DNA of 64,000 nt, from contig NZ_SWCJ01000009.1 of NCBI RefSeq assembly GCF_005116665.1, forward strand, positions 1 through 64,000, read 5' to 3'. This document shows positions 12,106-21,536 of this stretch, piece after piece. Source of the DNA: Ferrimonas aestuarii (GTDB lineage Bacteria > Pseudomonadota > Gammaproteobacteria > Enterobacterales > Shewanellaceae). The translations under genes were made by a program, and so were the position numbers. How positions within the stretch are numbered: the first letter of the stretch is position 1; each line of letters begins with the position of its first letter. Below the pieces are notes generated by a model. The model was not told where the DNA came from. It saw nothing but the letters and a program-made list of their open reading frames with translations, and did not search any database.

Positions 12106-14060
12106 ACCATCTGCTCACAGGTGTTGGCATACGCAGACTCGATGCACTGCGTGTCACCACTGAGCGCCTGTTGCCACGCCGCTAGCCATGGCTTTTGTTC
12201 CAATTTGCACTGGGTTGCAGATGGCAATTTACGCGTGTCCACCACCGCCATCGATAACCTCCCCTCAAGGGCACGCAGCAGGCGTAGATTTAAGCTATGT
12301 CGGTCGGCATACAGGGCACAGTGCTCCCCTTTCCTCTTCACAACGTGAAAAAGCTGCCCAGATTCGCTCTCCAATTTGGCCCGCTTGTGACAGTCGCTTA
12401 CGCAGTGCTCATCCATCCGTGCCAGACGACAGCCTCGGGTCTGTTGGATAAGACATTGACGGGAAGTCATCAATTTTTGCGGCGCGCTGATCACCGCCCC
12501 AAGCTCAAACCCATTGGGCCGCTTAATGTGGCGAACCTGTTTGTCACTCAGCTCCCCAGACACCATGGCTCCTTTAGCCCCTAAAGCTTCGAGCGCTTGC
12601 AAAGCGTAGCTGTTGGCCAGATTTAGCTCTGGGCCTGCGATCCAATCAAAACCCAATCTCTGGGCCAGTTCGGCGCAGCCTAGGTTGTTCACCACTAAGG
12701 TTCGTGGGCGTAACTGAGCCAACAGCAACTGCAGGCGCTTGTAATCCTCACCAAAGAGGACTGCCGGTAACCAAAGGCCCAGATCTGGCCGTTGATTCAG
12801 CGTCGATGCCAGTGAAGTTAGCTCTTGGCTGATGCGAGATGGCAAGCCATAAAAACAATCGATGCCCGCCTTCCCACAGTCGTCGGCAGCAACTGGATCA
12901 TCCACAATCAGGGTCAGCCGTGCGCTGACCTCGTGTTCAGGATGGCTTAGCTTACTAAGCTCAACCTGAGCCCCTTGTCTGGATTTAATGGGCACAGCCG
13001 CCGCGAAGTCTTCGGTCAAGGTTGCGATGTCGGCAGCCATATGCGCCATCAGTTCGGTCTTATCTTGATACAATCGCTGCTTAATCTGTTTAAAAGCCAC
13101 TGAGCCGCCATCCACACCCAACTTGTTGGCCCGATGATAGGGTGCGAAATCCATTGGATTATCAATGAACATCTGACTTCCCAGCTCTCCAGTCAGATAG
13201 TCGGCACTAAAGTCGCGGTTAAACACCTGATAGAGTGCCTCTTTATCCTTTGACGCCGTGTTTCCCCCATCGAAACGATCGATCTGCTGTCGCCACTGCT
13301 TTACCACCTGATACACATAATGAGGCTTTTTAATTCGGCCTTCGATTTTGAGGGAATATGCGTTGGCGTCAGCCAACTGAGCGACCGATTCAAAGGCGCA
13401 GTTATCTTTCATATTTAGGGGGTAGCGATGGCCCGCTTTGGTCTGCTGATACGCATCGCGGCAAGGTTGACTGCAGCGGCCTCGGTTTCCGGAAGAGCCC
13501 GATTGCCACGAGCTCATTAAGCACAAGCCAGACACGCTGACGCAATAGGAGCCGTGGACGAATACCTCTGTGTCCATCTGTTGCGACTTGGCATAGTTAC
13601 CCAGTTCGGCGATCTCAGATAGGCTGAGCTCTCGGGACAGATTCACCCGCTTCACCCCAAATTGCTTCAGCAGAGCCATCTGGCCAACGTTGTGGGTGTT
13701 CATCTGAGTTGATGCGTGCAGTTCAAACTCGGGGAAGTGGCGTTGAATCAGGAGCAGCGCCCCCAGATCTTGAACAATCACGCCATCAACCGCAGTTTGA
13801 TACAACTGGCTGAGCGTTCGAACAAATGCGGGAATCTCGGTTTCCAGCACCATGATATTGAGAGTGACAAACACCTTAACCCCACGCCCGTGAGCTAATG
13901 GCAATATGGCGTTGAGATCGTCCAGCGAAAGGTTTTGGGCACGATTTCTCGCATTAAACCGCCCAAGACCGCAGTAGATGGCATCAGCCCCTGCCGCAAT
14001 GGCAGCCTTGATGGACTCCAGATCCCCTCCTGGAGCCAACAGCTCAAACCGTGATGCCAT
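12090..14060 (-). CDS. rlhA: 23S rRNA 5-hydroxycytidine synthase, U32 family
   Basis: U32 'peptidase-like' protein of 656 aa, matching E. coli RlhA (YdcP), which with partner factors hydroxylates C2501 of 23S rRNA. The N-terminal barrel starts ELLAPGGDLESIKAAIAAGADAIYCG, and the family signature appears as EVFVHGSYCVSVSGLCLMSS and GRCSQPCRDAY, with cysteines thought to hold an iron-sulfur centre. A second cysteine group lies near the C-terminus (CRLARMDEHCVSDCHKRA). The long C-terminal half separates it from the short U32 proteins TrhP and UbiU/V. It is convergent with galM and is probably transcribed alone. Confidence 0.9.
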   Translation of the reverse strand: MASRFELLAPGGDLESIKAAIAAGADAIYCGLGRFNARNRAQNLSLDDLNAILPLAHGRGVKVFVTLNIMVLETEIPAFVRTLSQLYQTAVDGVIVQDLGALLLIQRHFPEFELHASTQMNTHNVGQMALLKQFGVKRVNLSRELSLSEIAELGNYAKSQQMDTEVFVHGSYCVSVSGLCLMSSWQSGSSGNRGRCSQPCRDAYQQTKAGHRYPLNMKDNCAFESVAQLADANAYSLKIEGRIKKPHYVYQVVKQWRQQIDRFDGGNTASKDKEALYQVFNRDFSADYLTGELGSQMFIDNPMDFAPYHRANKLGVDGGSVAFKQIKQRLYQDKTELMAHMAADIATLTEDFAAAVPIKSRQGAQVELSKLSHPEHEVSARLTLIVDDPVAADDCGKAGIDCFYGLPSRISQELTSLASTLNQRPDLGLWLPAVLFGEDYKRLQLLLAQLRPRTLVVNNLGCAELAQRLGFDWIAGPELNLANSYALQALEALGAKGAMVSGELSDKQVRHIKRPNGFELGAVISAPQKLMTSRQCLIQQTRGCRLARMDEHCVSDCHKRAKLESESGQLFHVVKRKGEHCALYADRHSLNLRLLRALEGRLSMAVVDTRKLPSATQCKLEQKPWLAAWQQALSGDTQCIESAYANTCEQMVKRGL

Positions 14061-14240
14061 AAATCCACCCTCAATAAAAAAGGGCGCATACTACCAAATT
14101 CATCCTAAAGCTGTCGAAGACAACGGCCTAGATTAACAATCTTGTCGGCCAGCCACAGCAAAACGAACAGGGCATCGCACCCGTGACCGCTGCCATCACG
14201 CATTCAACCTGCTAACACCGTCAAAGAGAGCTTATTCCCC

Positions 14241-14267
14241 AAAAAAATAGCCCGAGGGACTCGGGCT
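14241..14267 (-). terminator. Terminator of the LysM-GH19 gene
   Basis: On the minus strand AGCCCGAG-TCC-CTCGGGCT is followed by a run of seven T. This is a textbook intrinsic terminator, 34 bp downstream of the stop codon. The remainder of 14061-14300 has no visible gene. Confidence 0.9.
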
Positions 14268-14300
14268 AATCTATTTAGGCATGAACAACCGATTGGGATT

Positions 14301-15170
14301 TTAGGAGGTCAACGCCGACATCGCCTGTTCAAAACGGTCGGTTCTATCGGCGAGGCCGTTGACGCCACCGTTGATAAGCTTGGTGATGATAACGATGTTA
14401 TTGGGATCACCACTGCTGCCGCCATCGGCATAACGATTAATATTCCGGCTTTGCCAATACCAGCACGCTGAGCCGACCGCCAGTTCCATGTGATTAGCAA
14501 TCAGATCCGGCTGGCTTACCACATCGGTGCCTGTATCGGAGGCAAAACGTCGATAGTTGTCTTTGCCCGTCAGTTGAATGAAACCTCGGCCTCGATAACG
14601 CCAGCCGTCGCCGCTGGACTCACTGCCATTGCCCATTCGATCGGCATAGACCCGATTGGCGATCTTTTCCGGCTGACGGGCGTACGCCTCAGCCAAAGCG
14701 TCCGTTGGAAAGTACTTACCAAAGGTCGATTGCAGCGCAGTCGCGCTGTAATTCAGGTTTTCCGTGGTGGCAAGAAAACTCATGGACTCATGGCCAACCT
14801 GAGCTAAAAAATGCGCCTGACGCCGCGTGCCAACGATCTGATAACGGGGCAACACCTCATTCAAAGCGGCGCAAAGGTCGTCCACACGCTGTGAGCGGAG
14901 TTTAGGCACCGCTCGCATTAACAATGGCGGGGTTAGTTCAACGAAATCGGACGAAGAGACACTGGGGCGATTTTGAGGCGAGCTCACTGTGGCAATCTGC
15001 TCTTTCGCTGGCGCTTGCTCTGGGGGCAGGGTCAGCTTCTGGCCAACAAATATCTGATTGGGATCGGCGAGATGATTTAATTCAACAATCTGATTTACCG
15101 CCTGCAGCGAACCAAGCTGTTCTTTAGCGATGGATGACAGGGTATCTCCGGGCTTTACTGTGTAGATCAT
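14301..15170 (-). CDS. LysM domain plus GH19 chitinase-like lytic enzyme
   Basis: Two-domain protein of 289 aa. Residues 1-48 are a LysM peptidoglycan/chitin-binding domain (YTVKPGDTLSSIAKEQ...NQIFVGQKLTLP). After a linker, residues about 90-285 resemble GH19 chitinases and phage-type endolysins, with LAQVGHESMSFLATTENLNYS containing the likely catalytic Glu, and GDGWRYRGRGFIQLTG typical of the fold. There is no signal peptide, so export would need a holin, lysis or another route. The start ATG has GGAG seven bases upstream. No phage genes flank it. A peptidoglycan hydrolase is more likely than a true chitinase, but the substrate is not certain. Confidence 0.85.
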   Translation of the reverse strand: MIYTVKPGDTLSSIAKEQLGSLQAVNQIVELNHLADPNQIFVGQKLTLPPEQAPAKEQIATVSSPQNRPSVSSSDFVELTPPLLMRAVPKLRSQRVDDLCAALNEVLPRYQIVGTRRQAHFLAQVGHESMSFLATTENLNYSATALQSTFGKYFPTDALAEAYARQPEKIANRVYADRMGNGSESSGDGWRYRGRGFIQLTGKDNYRRFASDTGTDVVSQPDLIANHMELAVGSACWYWQSRNINRYADGGSSGDPNNIVIITKLINGGVNGLADRTDRFEQAMSALTS

Positions 15171-15448
15171 GGCAACGCTCCTTGTTGTGAGCGCTAAGTA
15201 TGGTGCGAATGGGCGCAGGCCTCTCAGGGGAATCTCTGAAATCTACGTAAGATTATGCGACTTATGATTCGTTTACGCGCCACCAATACTGAATCTCAAC
15301 CTGAACCTAAGCTAAACCAACCCCCAATTTCATTTAATTTCACTTGGTATTTTAATGGGCTATGTTTACCGTTGTTGCTTTTCATCCACCCTCGATTACC
15401 GCTCCTGTTGTTTGAAATGGGGCGACGCTTCCATCTAATGGAGAGTTC

Positions 15449-16681
15449 ATGGATATTCAATCCGTTACCGTGCCGGCCTTTGTCTCTTTCACACTGGCGA
15501 TCATTGTGTTGTTCGCTGGCAAAGCCCTGACGCTCAAATACGCGATTTTGCAAAAATACAGTATTCCAGAGCCGGTTGTGGGCGGCTTTGCCTGTGCCAT
15601 CGTTGTTGGTCTGGCGTACTACCTGTTCGATTATCAGTTGACCTTTCAATTGGAAGTGATGGATTGGCTGCTGGTGTACTTTTTTACTGGAATTGGCCTA
15701 CGCGCCGACATTCAAACCCTGCTAAAAGGCGGAAAGCCACTGCTTATTCTGTTGGTGCTGGCCTCCAGTTACATTGTCCTGCAGAACGTGTTGGGAATGA
15801 GCGTGGCCTCCCTATTTGGGCTAGACCCTCGAGCGGGATTGATGTCTGGCTCAGTCTCTCTAACCGGCGGTGTGGGCACCACCATGGCGTGGGCACCCAC
15901 CTTTGTCCAAGAGCTGGGTATTGCAAACGCCACCGAGTTGGGGGTGGCCTCGAACACCTTAGGCTTGATTGGTGCCTGCTGCATCGGTGGCCCCATTGCC
16001 GCGTTTCTGGTTAAGCGCCATAACCTAGAAACCAGTCACAATGACGATCTGACCATCGGTACTCGTCACAATGAAGCGGCCCGAAACATCAGCGTTAACT
16101 ATTTCGGCGTACTGCGTGCCTGGTTGTGGCTTAACGTCTCGATGATTTTAGGCTACAGCCTTAATGAATCCCTTGAAGCGGCCGGGGTGAAGCTGCCTCT
16201 GTTCGTCGCGTGTTTGCTGGCGGGTATCGCTTTAGGAAACTTCGGCCGCTGGTTATTAGGCCGCCTCAAAAATCCAACCCTTAAAAACTACGCCGACGAC
16301 GCGGAGCATGGCCTCACGCTCATCTCCGACATCTGTTTGGGGATGTTCTTAACCATGGCGCTGATGAGCCTGCAGATCTGGAAACTGGAGGGCAGTTTTG
16401 TCTACATCTGTACCGTGGTGGGCTTACAGGTTTTGATGTCGGTCTGTTTCACCCTGTGGGTGGTATTTCGAGCCATGGGCAAGGATTATCAGGCGGCGGT
16501 GATCTGCGCCGGTTTTGGCGGGGTTACCTTGGGCTCTACCGCGACGGCCATCGTTAATATGCAAGCGGTCACCCAGCAGTACGGCGCCGCAAGGCAAGCC
16601 TTTATCGTGGTGCCTCTGGTGTGCGGTTTCTTCATCGACATTGTCAACGCCATCGTCATTAACACCATGATCGGCTTCTAA
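15449..16681 (+). CDS. gltS: Sodium/glutamate symporter
   Basis: Inner-membrane sodium-dependent glutamate importer of 410 aa, close to the 401 aa of E. coli GltS. It has two inverted repeats of hydrophobic helices, each with a glycine/serine-rich re-entrant loop: MSGSVSLTGGVGTTMAW in the first half and GFGGVTLGSTATAIVNM in the second. Both are hallmark GltS segments. The ATG has GGAG six bases upstream. It is monocistronic with its own terminator. The 278-bp leader (15171-15448) holds no other gene I would support. Confidence 0.95.
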   Translation: MDIQSVTVPAFVSFTLAIIVLFAGKALTLKYAILQKYSIPEPVVGGFACAIVVGLAYYLFDYQLTFQLEVMDWLLVYFFTGIGLRADIQTLLKGGKPLLILLVLASSYIVLQNVLGMSVASLFGLDPRAGLMSGSVSLTGGVGTTMAWAPTFVQELGIANATELGVASNTLGLIGACCIGGPIAAFLVKRHNLETSHNDDLTIGTRHNEAARNISVNYFGVLRAWLWLNVSMILGYSLNESLEAAGVKLPLFVACLLAGIALGNFGRWLLGRLKNPTLKNYADDAEHGLTLISDICLGMFLTMALMSLQIWKLEGSFVYICTVVGLQVLMSVCFTLWVVFRAMGKDYQAAVICAGFGGVTLGSTATAIVNMQAVTQQYGAARQAFIVVPLVCGFFIDIVNAIVINTMIGF

Positions 16682-16686
16682 TCAAC

Positions 16687-16718
16687 AGGCTCAGCCATCG
16701 AGGCTGAGCCTTATTTTT
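16687..16718 (+). terminator. gltS terminator
   Basis: AGGCTCAGCC pairs with GGCTGAGCCT, followed by TATTTTT. It lies just past gltS and just before the end of the convergent OB-fold gene. Confidence 0.9.
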
Positions 16719-16728
16719 CAGGGTTTAT

Positions 16729-18891
16729 CTAGTCAACCAAATAGATTTCAGACACCTGTTCAATGCTTGGCTGACTCATGTAGTTGTCTCGCTTACCCCG
16801 CACCACCAGCGTCTGCTGCAGCAGTTGAGGGTTCAGTTTGGGGCTAAACTCACCGCGCTGGTCGGCCTCAAGTTTGATTAACAGCTCACTGTTACCATCT
16901 TCGAGTTTTAGCCCATAGACATCGTTTACCGCCTCGGTAATGACGCCATAGACCAGCACCTGTTGTCCACTTGGCAACGCCCGAGCTTCGGTGATGCTTA
17001 GGGCCTGCTCCGGTACCCCGCCGGGAGCGGGGTCAACGGGCTCTGTCATCGACAGGGTATCGATGGCGGTAACCGACTTCACCCCAGGTAGGTTCGCATA
17101 GCGCTGCTTCTTACCCTGCACGCGGATCAGCGCCCCCACAATATCGGCGTTATTGTTGGGGCTATACTGAGCTCGAAAGGCCGAAGGCAGCTGCACATTG
17201 ATTGACCCCACCCCAGATTCATCGGTCAACTCGACCGCATACACACTGTTAAAGGGTGCAGACACCACCCCAACCATATCCACCTTCGCCCCCTCTTCCA
17301 GTGACAACACCTCATTGACTGACTGGTATGGCTGGGCAATCGCCATCTCATTAACGTATTCAATGCTCGGACCGGACATGTAACTGTCACGTCGACCGCT
17401 AACAATAAGCGTCTTTCCAATCAACTCAGGGTTATTTACAGGGCTGAATTCAGCCCGATACTGGCTTTCCAATTTGACGTTGATGGTCACGCTATTATCG
17501 CTGCTGTCCGCCAGCAGCAGGGCATATTCCCCATTGAGCTCTGCGGTAATGACGCCTGAAACTCGCACCTCAGTGCCCTGCCCCAATGCCAATGCCTGAG
17601 TGACTGACAGGGTACCCGTAGGCGGCGTTGGATCGCTAGGATCGCCACCGTTGTCACCACCAGGCCCCGATGATGCCCCATAAGCGCCAAATGCGAATGT
17701 TGAGCTGTCCCAAGGGTTGTAGCTTCCCGACGGCTGACTCCAGGGCTGACCGTTATCAGGGTCGTCTTGCTCTACCGCCACCATAGGCGATGGCGTTGGC
17801 TCTCCAGCAGGATGGGCCACACTGCCAAACTCGGTGTAACTTTCAGGCGTTGCCAACCAGTTAATGATGTTGACTGCCAGCACCGACGCATGGCCGGGGT
17901 CAGTCCAACCAGGATAGGTCTTCTTGCTGTTGCCATTGTCCTGACGCTTGTATTTGGGGCTTGCGTCCTCAATGGGGGATGAATCGCCAATAAAGGCCGC
18001 TTTACCCGCGCCGGATTTAGCGATGGCCACATAGGGTCCTTCCGCACGGCCGCCAAGGTAGATGCCGCTGTCTACCGCGTGTCTCCATTTGGTGGGGGTG
18101 TCTGAGCTGGAAAAATAGACCAAGCCCTTCGCCTTAGTTTCATCAACGATGGCGAGGGTAGCACCGGCCGCCATTAATATGGGCTCCACCCCTTGGGTCA
18201 GTCCTTCGGTTTGATTCGATGGCTCAACCCCGCTGACGCCGGCCTTGTAATCCACACCATTAAAACGAAAACGGATGCCAAAATTCTGTGCCAACCAACC
18301 GGCGTTGGCCTGCTGCGGGTTGCGAAGGTCACCGTAGGCACCGCCCAGATTGTATTGACTTAACGCTGAGCGGTTGTAGCCATTAAACACCTCGGTGGCA
18401 TCCCAGGTATTGAGATTGCGATCCGCATTGTAATGATCGGCGATAAAGAAGATCCCTTTACCCGCAGCAACAAATTGCTCAAGGGCGGCGTACTCCGTTT
18501 GGGTAAAGGGGCGATTGGTTTCCGCCAACACCAATACATCCGCTTCGGCGATGGCGCTGTAGGTGATGATCGCTTCGTTTCCTTGGGCGTTTGGCTGGTT
18601 CAGATCGTCAACGTAATCGATAACGCCATTGCCATTAAGGTCAACGCCGCGATACTCCTTAACTCGATAGCCTTGAGTCACCAGCGCATCGGCGAAATCT
18701 GAAAATGCGCCATCAATAACCCAATCCGCATTGCCTTCGGTTCCACCGTGGGAGACATCAAACAGAACGGTTTTGCCATTACTCTGCCCTGCTTCCGGGG
18801 CTTTTTCTGGGGCAGGATAGTTCCAGCCATAGGCTTGAGCCTGGGCTGTGACCAGCAGCCCAACTAGGGGTAATAGTGAGTAGTTTTTCAT
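16729..18891 (-). CDS. Secreted protein with Rossmann-like domain and three OB-fold repeats
   Basis: Exported protein of 720 aa of uncertain function. A signal peptide (MKNYSLLPLVGLLVTAQAQA) precedes a domain of about 360 aa that looks Rossmann/glutaminase-like (KTVLFDVSHGG, ADVLVLAETNRPF, GIFFIADHYNADRN, AAFIGDSSPIED). After a Pro/Gly-rich linker come three tandem repeats of about 90 aa, sharing GVI-A--N--Y---L-D, R--FSP--NP and V-G-RD-YM--PSI--V. The repeats resemble YhcR-type OB-folds of secreted nucleases. I choose the ATG at 18891, eight bases after AAGGA; one upstream at 18927 lacks a ribosome site. It is divergent from a CpdB-like nucleotidase, so a role in extracellular nucleic acid use is inferred. 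No nuclease active site is visible. Confidence 0.75.
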   Translation of the reverse strand: MKNYSLLPLVGLLVTAQAQAYGWNYPAPEKAPEAGQSNGKTVLFDVSHGGTEGNADWVIDGAFSDFADALVTQGYRVKEYRGVDLNGNGVIDYVDDLNQPNAQGNEAIITYSAIAEADVLVLAETNRPFTQTEYAALEQFVAAGKGIFFIADHYNADRNLNTWDATEVFNGYNRSALSQYNLGGAYGDLRNPQQANAGWLAQNFGIRFRFNGVDYKAGVSGVEPSNQTEGLTQGVEPILMAAGATLAIVDETKAKGLVYFSSSDTPTKWRHAVDSGIYLGGRAEGPYVAIAKSGAGKAAFIGDSSPIEDASPKYKRQDNGNSKKTYPGWTDPGHASVLAVNIINWLATPESYTEFGSVAHPAGEPTPSPMVAVEQDDPDNGQPWSQPSGSYNPWDSSTFAFGAYGASSGPGGDNGGDPSDPTPPTGTLSVTQALALGQGTEVRVSGVITAELNGEYALLLADSSDNSVTINVKLESQYRAEFSPVNNPELIGKTLIVSGRRDSYMSGPSIEYVNEMAIAQPYQSVNEVLSLEEGAKVDMVGVVSAPFNSVYAVELTDESGVGSINVQLPSAFRAQYSPNNNADIVGALIRVQGKKQRYANLPGVKSVTAIDTLSMTEPVDPAPGGVPEQALSITEARALPSGQQVLVYGVITEAVNDVYGLKLEDGNSELLIKLEADQRGEFSPKLNPQLLQQTLVVRGKRDNYMSQPSIEQVSEIYLVD

Positions 18892-19031
18892 CTGGAAATT
18901 CCTTATTCCTTTGATTTGATTACTCATCGAATTGATAAGCCCTAGCAGTAAAACCCAGCCATATGAACGCGATACGACAAAATTGTGTCACAGCCAATGG
19001 AAGTTTTTGCCGGAAAGCTCCTTGGCTTCAC

Positions 19032-19045
19032 GTCATCTAAGTGAC
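19032..19045. promoter_or_regulatory. Inverted repeat GTCA-N6-TGAC in divergent promoter region
   Basis: GTCATCTAAGTGAC lies between the divergent OB-fold and CpdB-like genes, 95 bp before the latter. It shares the half-site and six-base spacing of the motif upstream of lacZ, though its outermost base pair does not match. The rest of 18892-19139 is non-coding. Confidence 0.3.
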
Positions 19046-19139
19046 ATCAATTTGAGGCGAGTTTGTCACCAAAAGCGGCGAAGTTAACGGCGCAAATCCG
19101 CACAAAATAATCGAACCACTTCAAGATGATGGAACCAAT

Positions 19140-21353
19140 ATGAATAAGGAATTTCAGCTGCTTTCGGTCAAAGCACTGCCACTGATTTTAGGGACCGTAC
19201 TGTTCGGCACCGGCTGCAGCAGTAGCGATGACGACCAGCCCAGTGAACAGGCTCAGTTGGCCAACGAGGTGTCTGGATTGATTGACACTGTGAACGGCCA
19301 CCCTCAATTAACGTCCGAGGAAAAAACCTGGCTTGATGACCAACTAGACCAACTGGCGACTCAAGTGGATGCGGGCAACACCGATGGCATTCGCGGCCAA
19401 CTTACAGCACTAATCCCGCTGATTAATGGCGATGCCTATGCCGACCTTCGGGTAATGGAAACCACCGACATCCACGCAAATATCACTGATTACAACTACT
19501 ACTCTGACACCATTGTGCCCAAGTTTGGCCTTGTGCGTACCGCCAGCTTAATCAAAGGAGCAAGAGCGGAGTTATCACAACCACAGAACTCGGTACTGGT
19601 GGACAATGGCGATCTTATCCAAGGCAGTCCCATGGGCGATTACATGGCCGCAAAAGGGATAACGAACGGTGAGGTTCATCCAGTCTATCAGGCAATGAAT
19701 TTACTCAACTACGATGTCGGTAACTACGGCAATCATGAGTTTAACTATGGACTGACGTTCTTGGCAGAGAGTGTCAATGACGCCAACTTTCCCTACATCA
19801 GCGCCAACGTGTTTATTGACGACGGTGACGACAACCCAGACAACGACCAACTTAAATATGACGCTTACCACCTGCAGACCAAAACCCTTGTGGATCGCAG
19901 TGGCGAAGCCGTGGAGATCACCCTTGGCTACATCGGATTTGTGCCGCCACAGATCATGCAATGGGACAAAAACAACCTTGAAGGAAAGGTGATTGCGAAG
20001 GACATCAAAGCGATGGCTGAGCGTTTTGTGCCAGAGATGATTGAGGCTGGAGCCGATCTCATTATTGCTATCCCTCACTCCGGCATCAGCACCGAGGATT
20101 ACCACCAAACCAAACTCGCTGAGCACTCCAGTTGGTACCTGTCTCAGGTTGAGGGAATTGACGCCATCCTATTTGGTCACTCCCACCTGGTTTTTCCTTC
20201 CGATCACTATGCCGATACCGAAGGAGCCGATATCAACGCGGGCACCATCAACGGGGTTCCTGCGGTCATGCCTGGCTATTGGGGAAGCCATTTAGGCATC
20301 ATCGATTTCTCGTTGGCTCGATATAACGACCAGTGGCACACACTGATGCACAAAGTAAGTGTGCCCGGGGTCATGAACGGCGATGAACCAAGCGTGGCAG
20401 CCGATGCGCAAATTTCACACGCGGTTACCTTAGCGCACGATGCCACCTTAGAGTACGTCAATCAGCCCATCGGCCAGTCCGATGATGACATCTACAGCTT
20501 TTTGGCGCTGGTGCAAGATGATCCATCGGTGCAGATCGTCTCCGACGCCCAGAAAGCCTATGTCGAGGCGCTTATTGCCACCGACGAAGCACTAAAGCAC
20601 TTACCGGTCCTGTCAGCCTCAGCGCCCTTTAAAGCCTGCACTCGAGACGGTGACTGCAGCGACGAGTCCAGCTTTGTCACCGTTGCCAAAGGTGCGCTCT
20701 CCTTTAAGGCGGCAGCCGACCTCTACCTCTATCCCAACACCTTGGTGGCATTGAAAGTGACCGGTGCCGAGCTCAAAGAGTGGCTGGAGTGCAGCGCTGG
20801 CATGTTTAACCAGATAGATCCACACAGTGATGCGCTGCAGCCCTTAGTGGCCTTCGACAGTTTCCCAACCTACAACTTTGATGTCATTGACGGCGTGAAC
20901 TACCACATTGACCTTAGCGAACCGGCAAAGTACGCCAATGGCTGTGAGTTGATCAATGACGATGCCAACCGAATCAAGAATCTCAGTTTCCAAGGGCAAC
21001 AGGTATCTGAGTCGCAAGAGTTCATTATCGCCTCTAATAACTACCGAGCCAATGGCGGCGGGAACTTCCCCGGCACCGGCGCCGATCACGTGGTTATCAA
21101 TGCTCCGGATGCCAACCGAGATATTTTGGCTAACTACATCCGTATTCAATCCGAAGCCAACGGCAGCGTATCACCCAGTGCCGATAATAATTGGCGCTTT
21201 GTGCCAATGAACCAGGAGGTAAAGTTAAGCTTCCGAGTACCAAATACAGAGCGAGTGCAGCGTTTTGTGGAAGCTAAGGCCCAATATCCACTGACGCTAA
21301 ACGGCATTACCAATGCCAATGAGCGCCAATACCTAATGAACCTAGGGAATTAA
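19140..21353 (+). CDS. cpdB: Lipoprotein 2',3'-cyclic nucleotide phosphodiesterase / 3'-nucleotidase family
   Basis: Envelope metallophosphoesterase of 737 aa, releasing nucleosides and phosphate from nucleotides. The signal sequence ends in a lipobox, LFGTGC, so it should be a lipoprotein, unlike soluble E. coli CpdB (647 aa). An extra segment of about 80 aa, acidic and helical-looking, comes before the catalytic domain. Metal motifs are in order: TTDIHANI, DNGDLIQGSP, GNHEFNYG, IPHSG and GHSHLVF. The C-terminal 5'-nucleotidase domain carries substrate-stacking candidates around NNYRANGGGNFPG. The cpdB name is by family; a broader 5'-nucleotidase is possible. It is divergent from the OB-fold secreted protein, suggesting a nucleic-acid scavenging pair. 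Confidence 0.88.
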   Translation: MNKEFQLLSVKALPLILGTVLFGTGCSSSDDDQPSEQAQLANEVSGLIDTVNGHPQLTSEEKTWLDDQLDQLATQVDAGNTDGIRGQLTALIPLINGDAYADLRVMETTDIHANITDYNYYSDTIVPKFGLVRTASLIKGARAELSQPQNSVLVDNGDLIQGSPMGDYMAAKGITNGEVHPVYQAMNLLNYDVGNYGNHEFNYGLTFLAESVNDANFPYISANVFIDDGDDNPDNDQLKYDAYHLQTKTLVDRSGEAVEITLGYIGFVPPQIMQWDKNNLEGKVIAKDIKAMAERFVPEMIEAGADLIIAIPHSGISTEDYHQTKLAEHSSWYLSQVEGIDAILFGHSHLVFPSDHYADTEGADINAGTINGVPAVMPGYWGSHLGIIDFSLARYNDQWHTLMHKVSVPGVMNGDEPSVAADAQISHAVTLAHDATLEYVNQPIGQSDDDIYSFLALVQDDPSVQIVSDAQKAYVEALIATDEALKHLPVLSASAPFKACTRDGDCSDESSFVTVAKGALSFKAAADLYLYPNTLVALKVTGAELKEWLECSAGMFNQIDPHSDALQPLVAFDSFPTYNFDVIDGVNYHIDLSEPAKYANGCELINDDANRIKNLSFQGQQVSESQEFIIASNNYRANGGGNFPGTGADHVVINAPDANRDILANYIRIQSEANGSVSPSADNNWRFVPMNQEVKLSFRVPNTERVQRFVEAKAQYPLTLNGITNANERQYLMNLGN

Positions 21354-21377
21354 ATCACCCCAGTTAACGGGTCAACT

Positions 21378-21400
21378 TGAGCGGGCCTAAAGCTCGCTCA
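21378..21400 (+). terminator. Weak hairpin after the cpdB-like gene
   Basis: TGAGCG pairs with CGCTCA around an 11-base loop, followed by a pyrimidine-rich CCTCTCCCTTTTCT tract. The stem is short, so termination is only plausible. Confidence 0.4.
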
Positions 21401-21536
21401 CCTCTCCCTTTTCTGCGTAGATTTGCCTAATTCTCAATTAAGCATCGCCCATCTAACCCGCGCCATTTCTGTGCCTTACAATTTGCCTCTCACTGTCCCA
21501 GTTCCCGTCTACCAGAGATAATAAGAGGCATCACCA

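Noticed and set aside
15255..15530. 91-codon frame in front of gltS
   Set aside because: It overlaps the gltS start in another frame, has no good ribosome site and its product is low-complexity.
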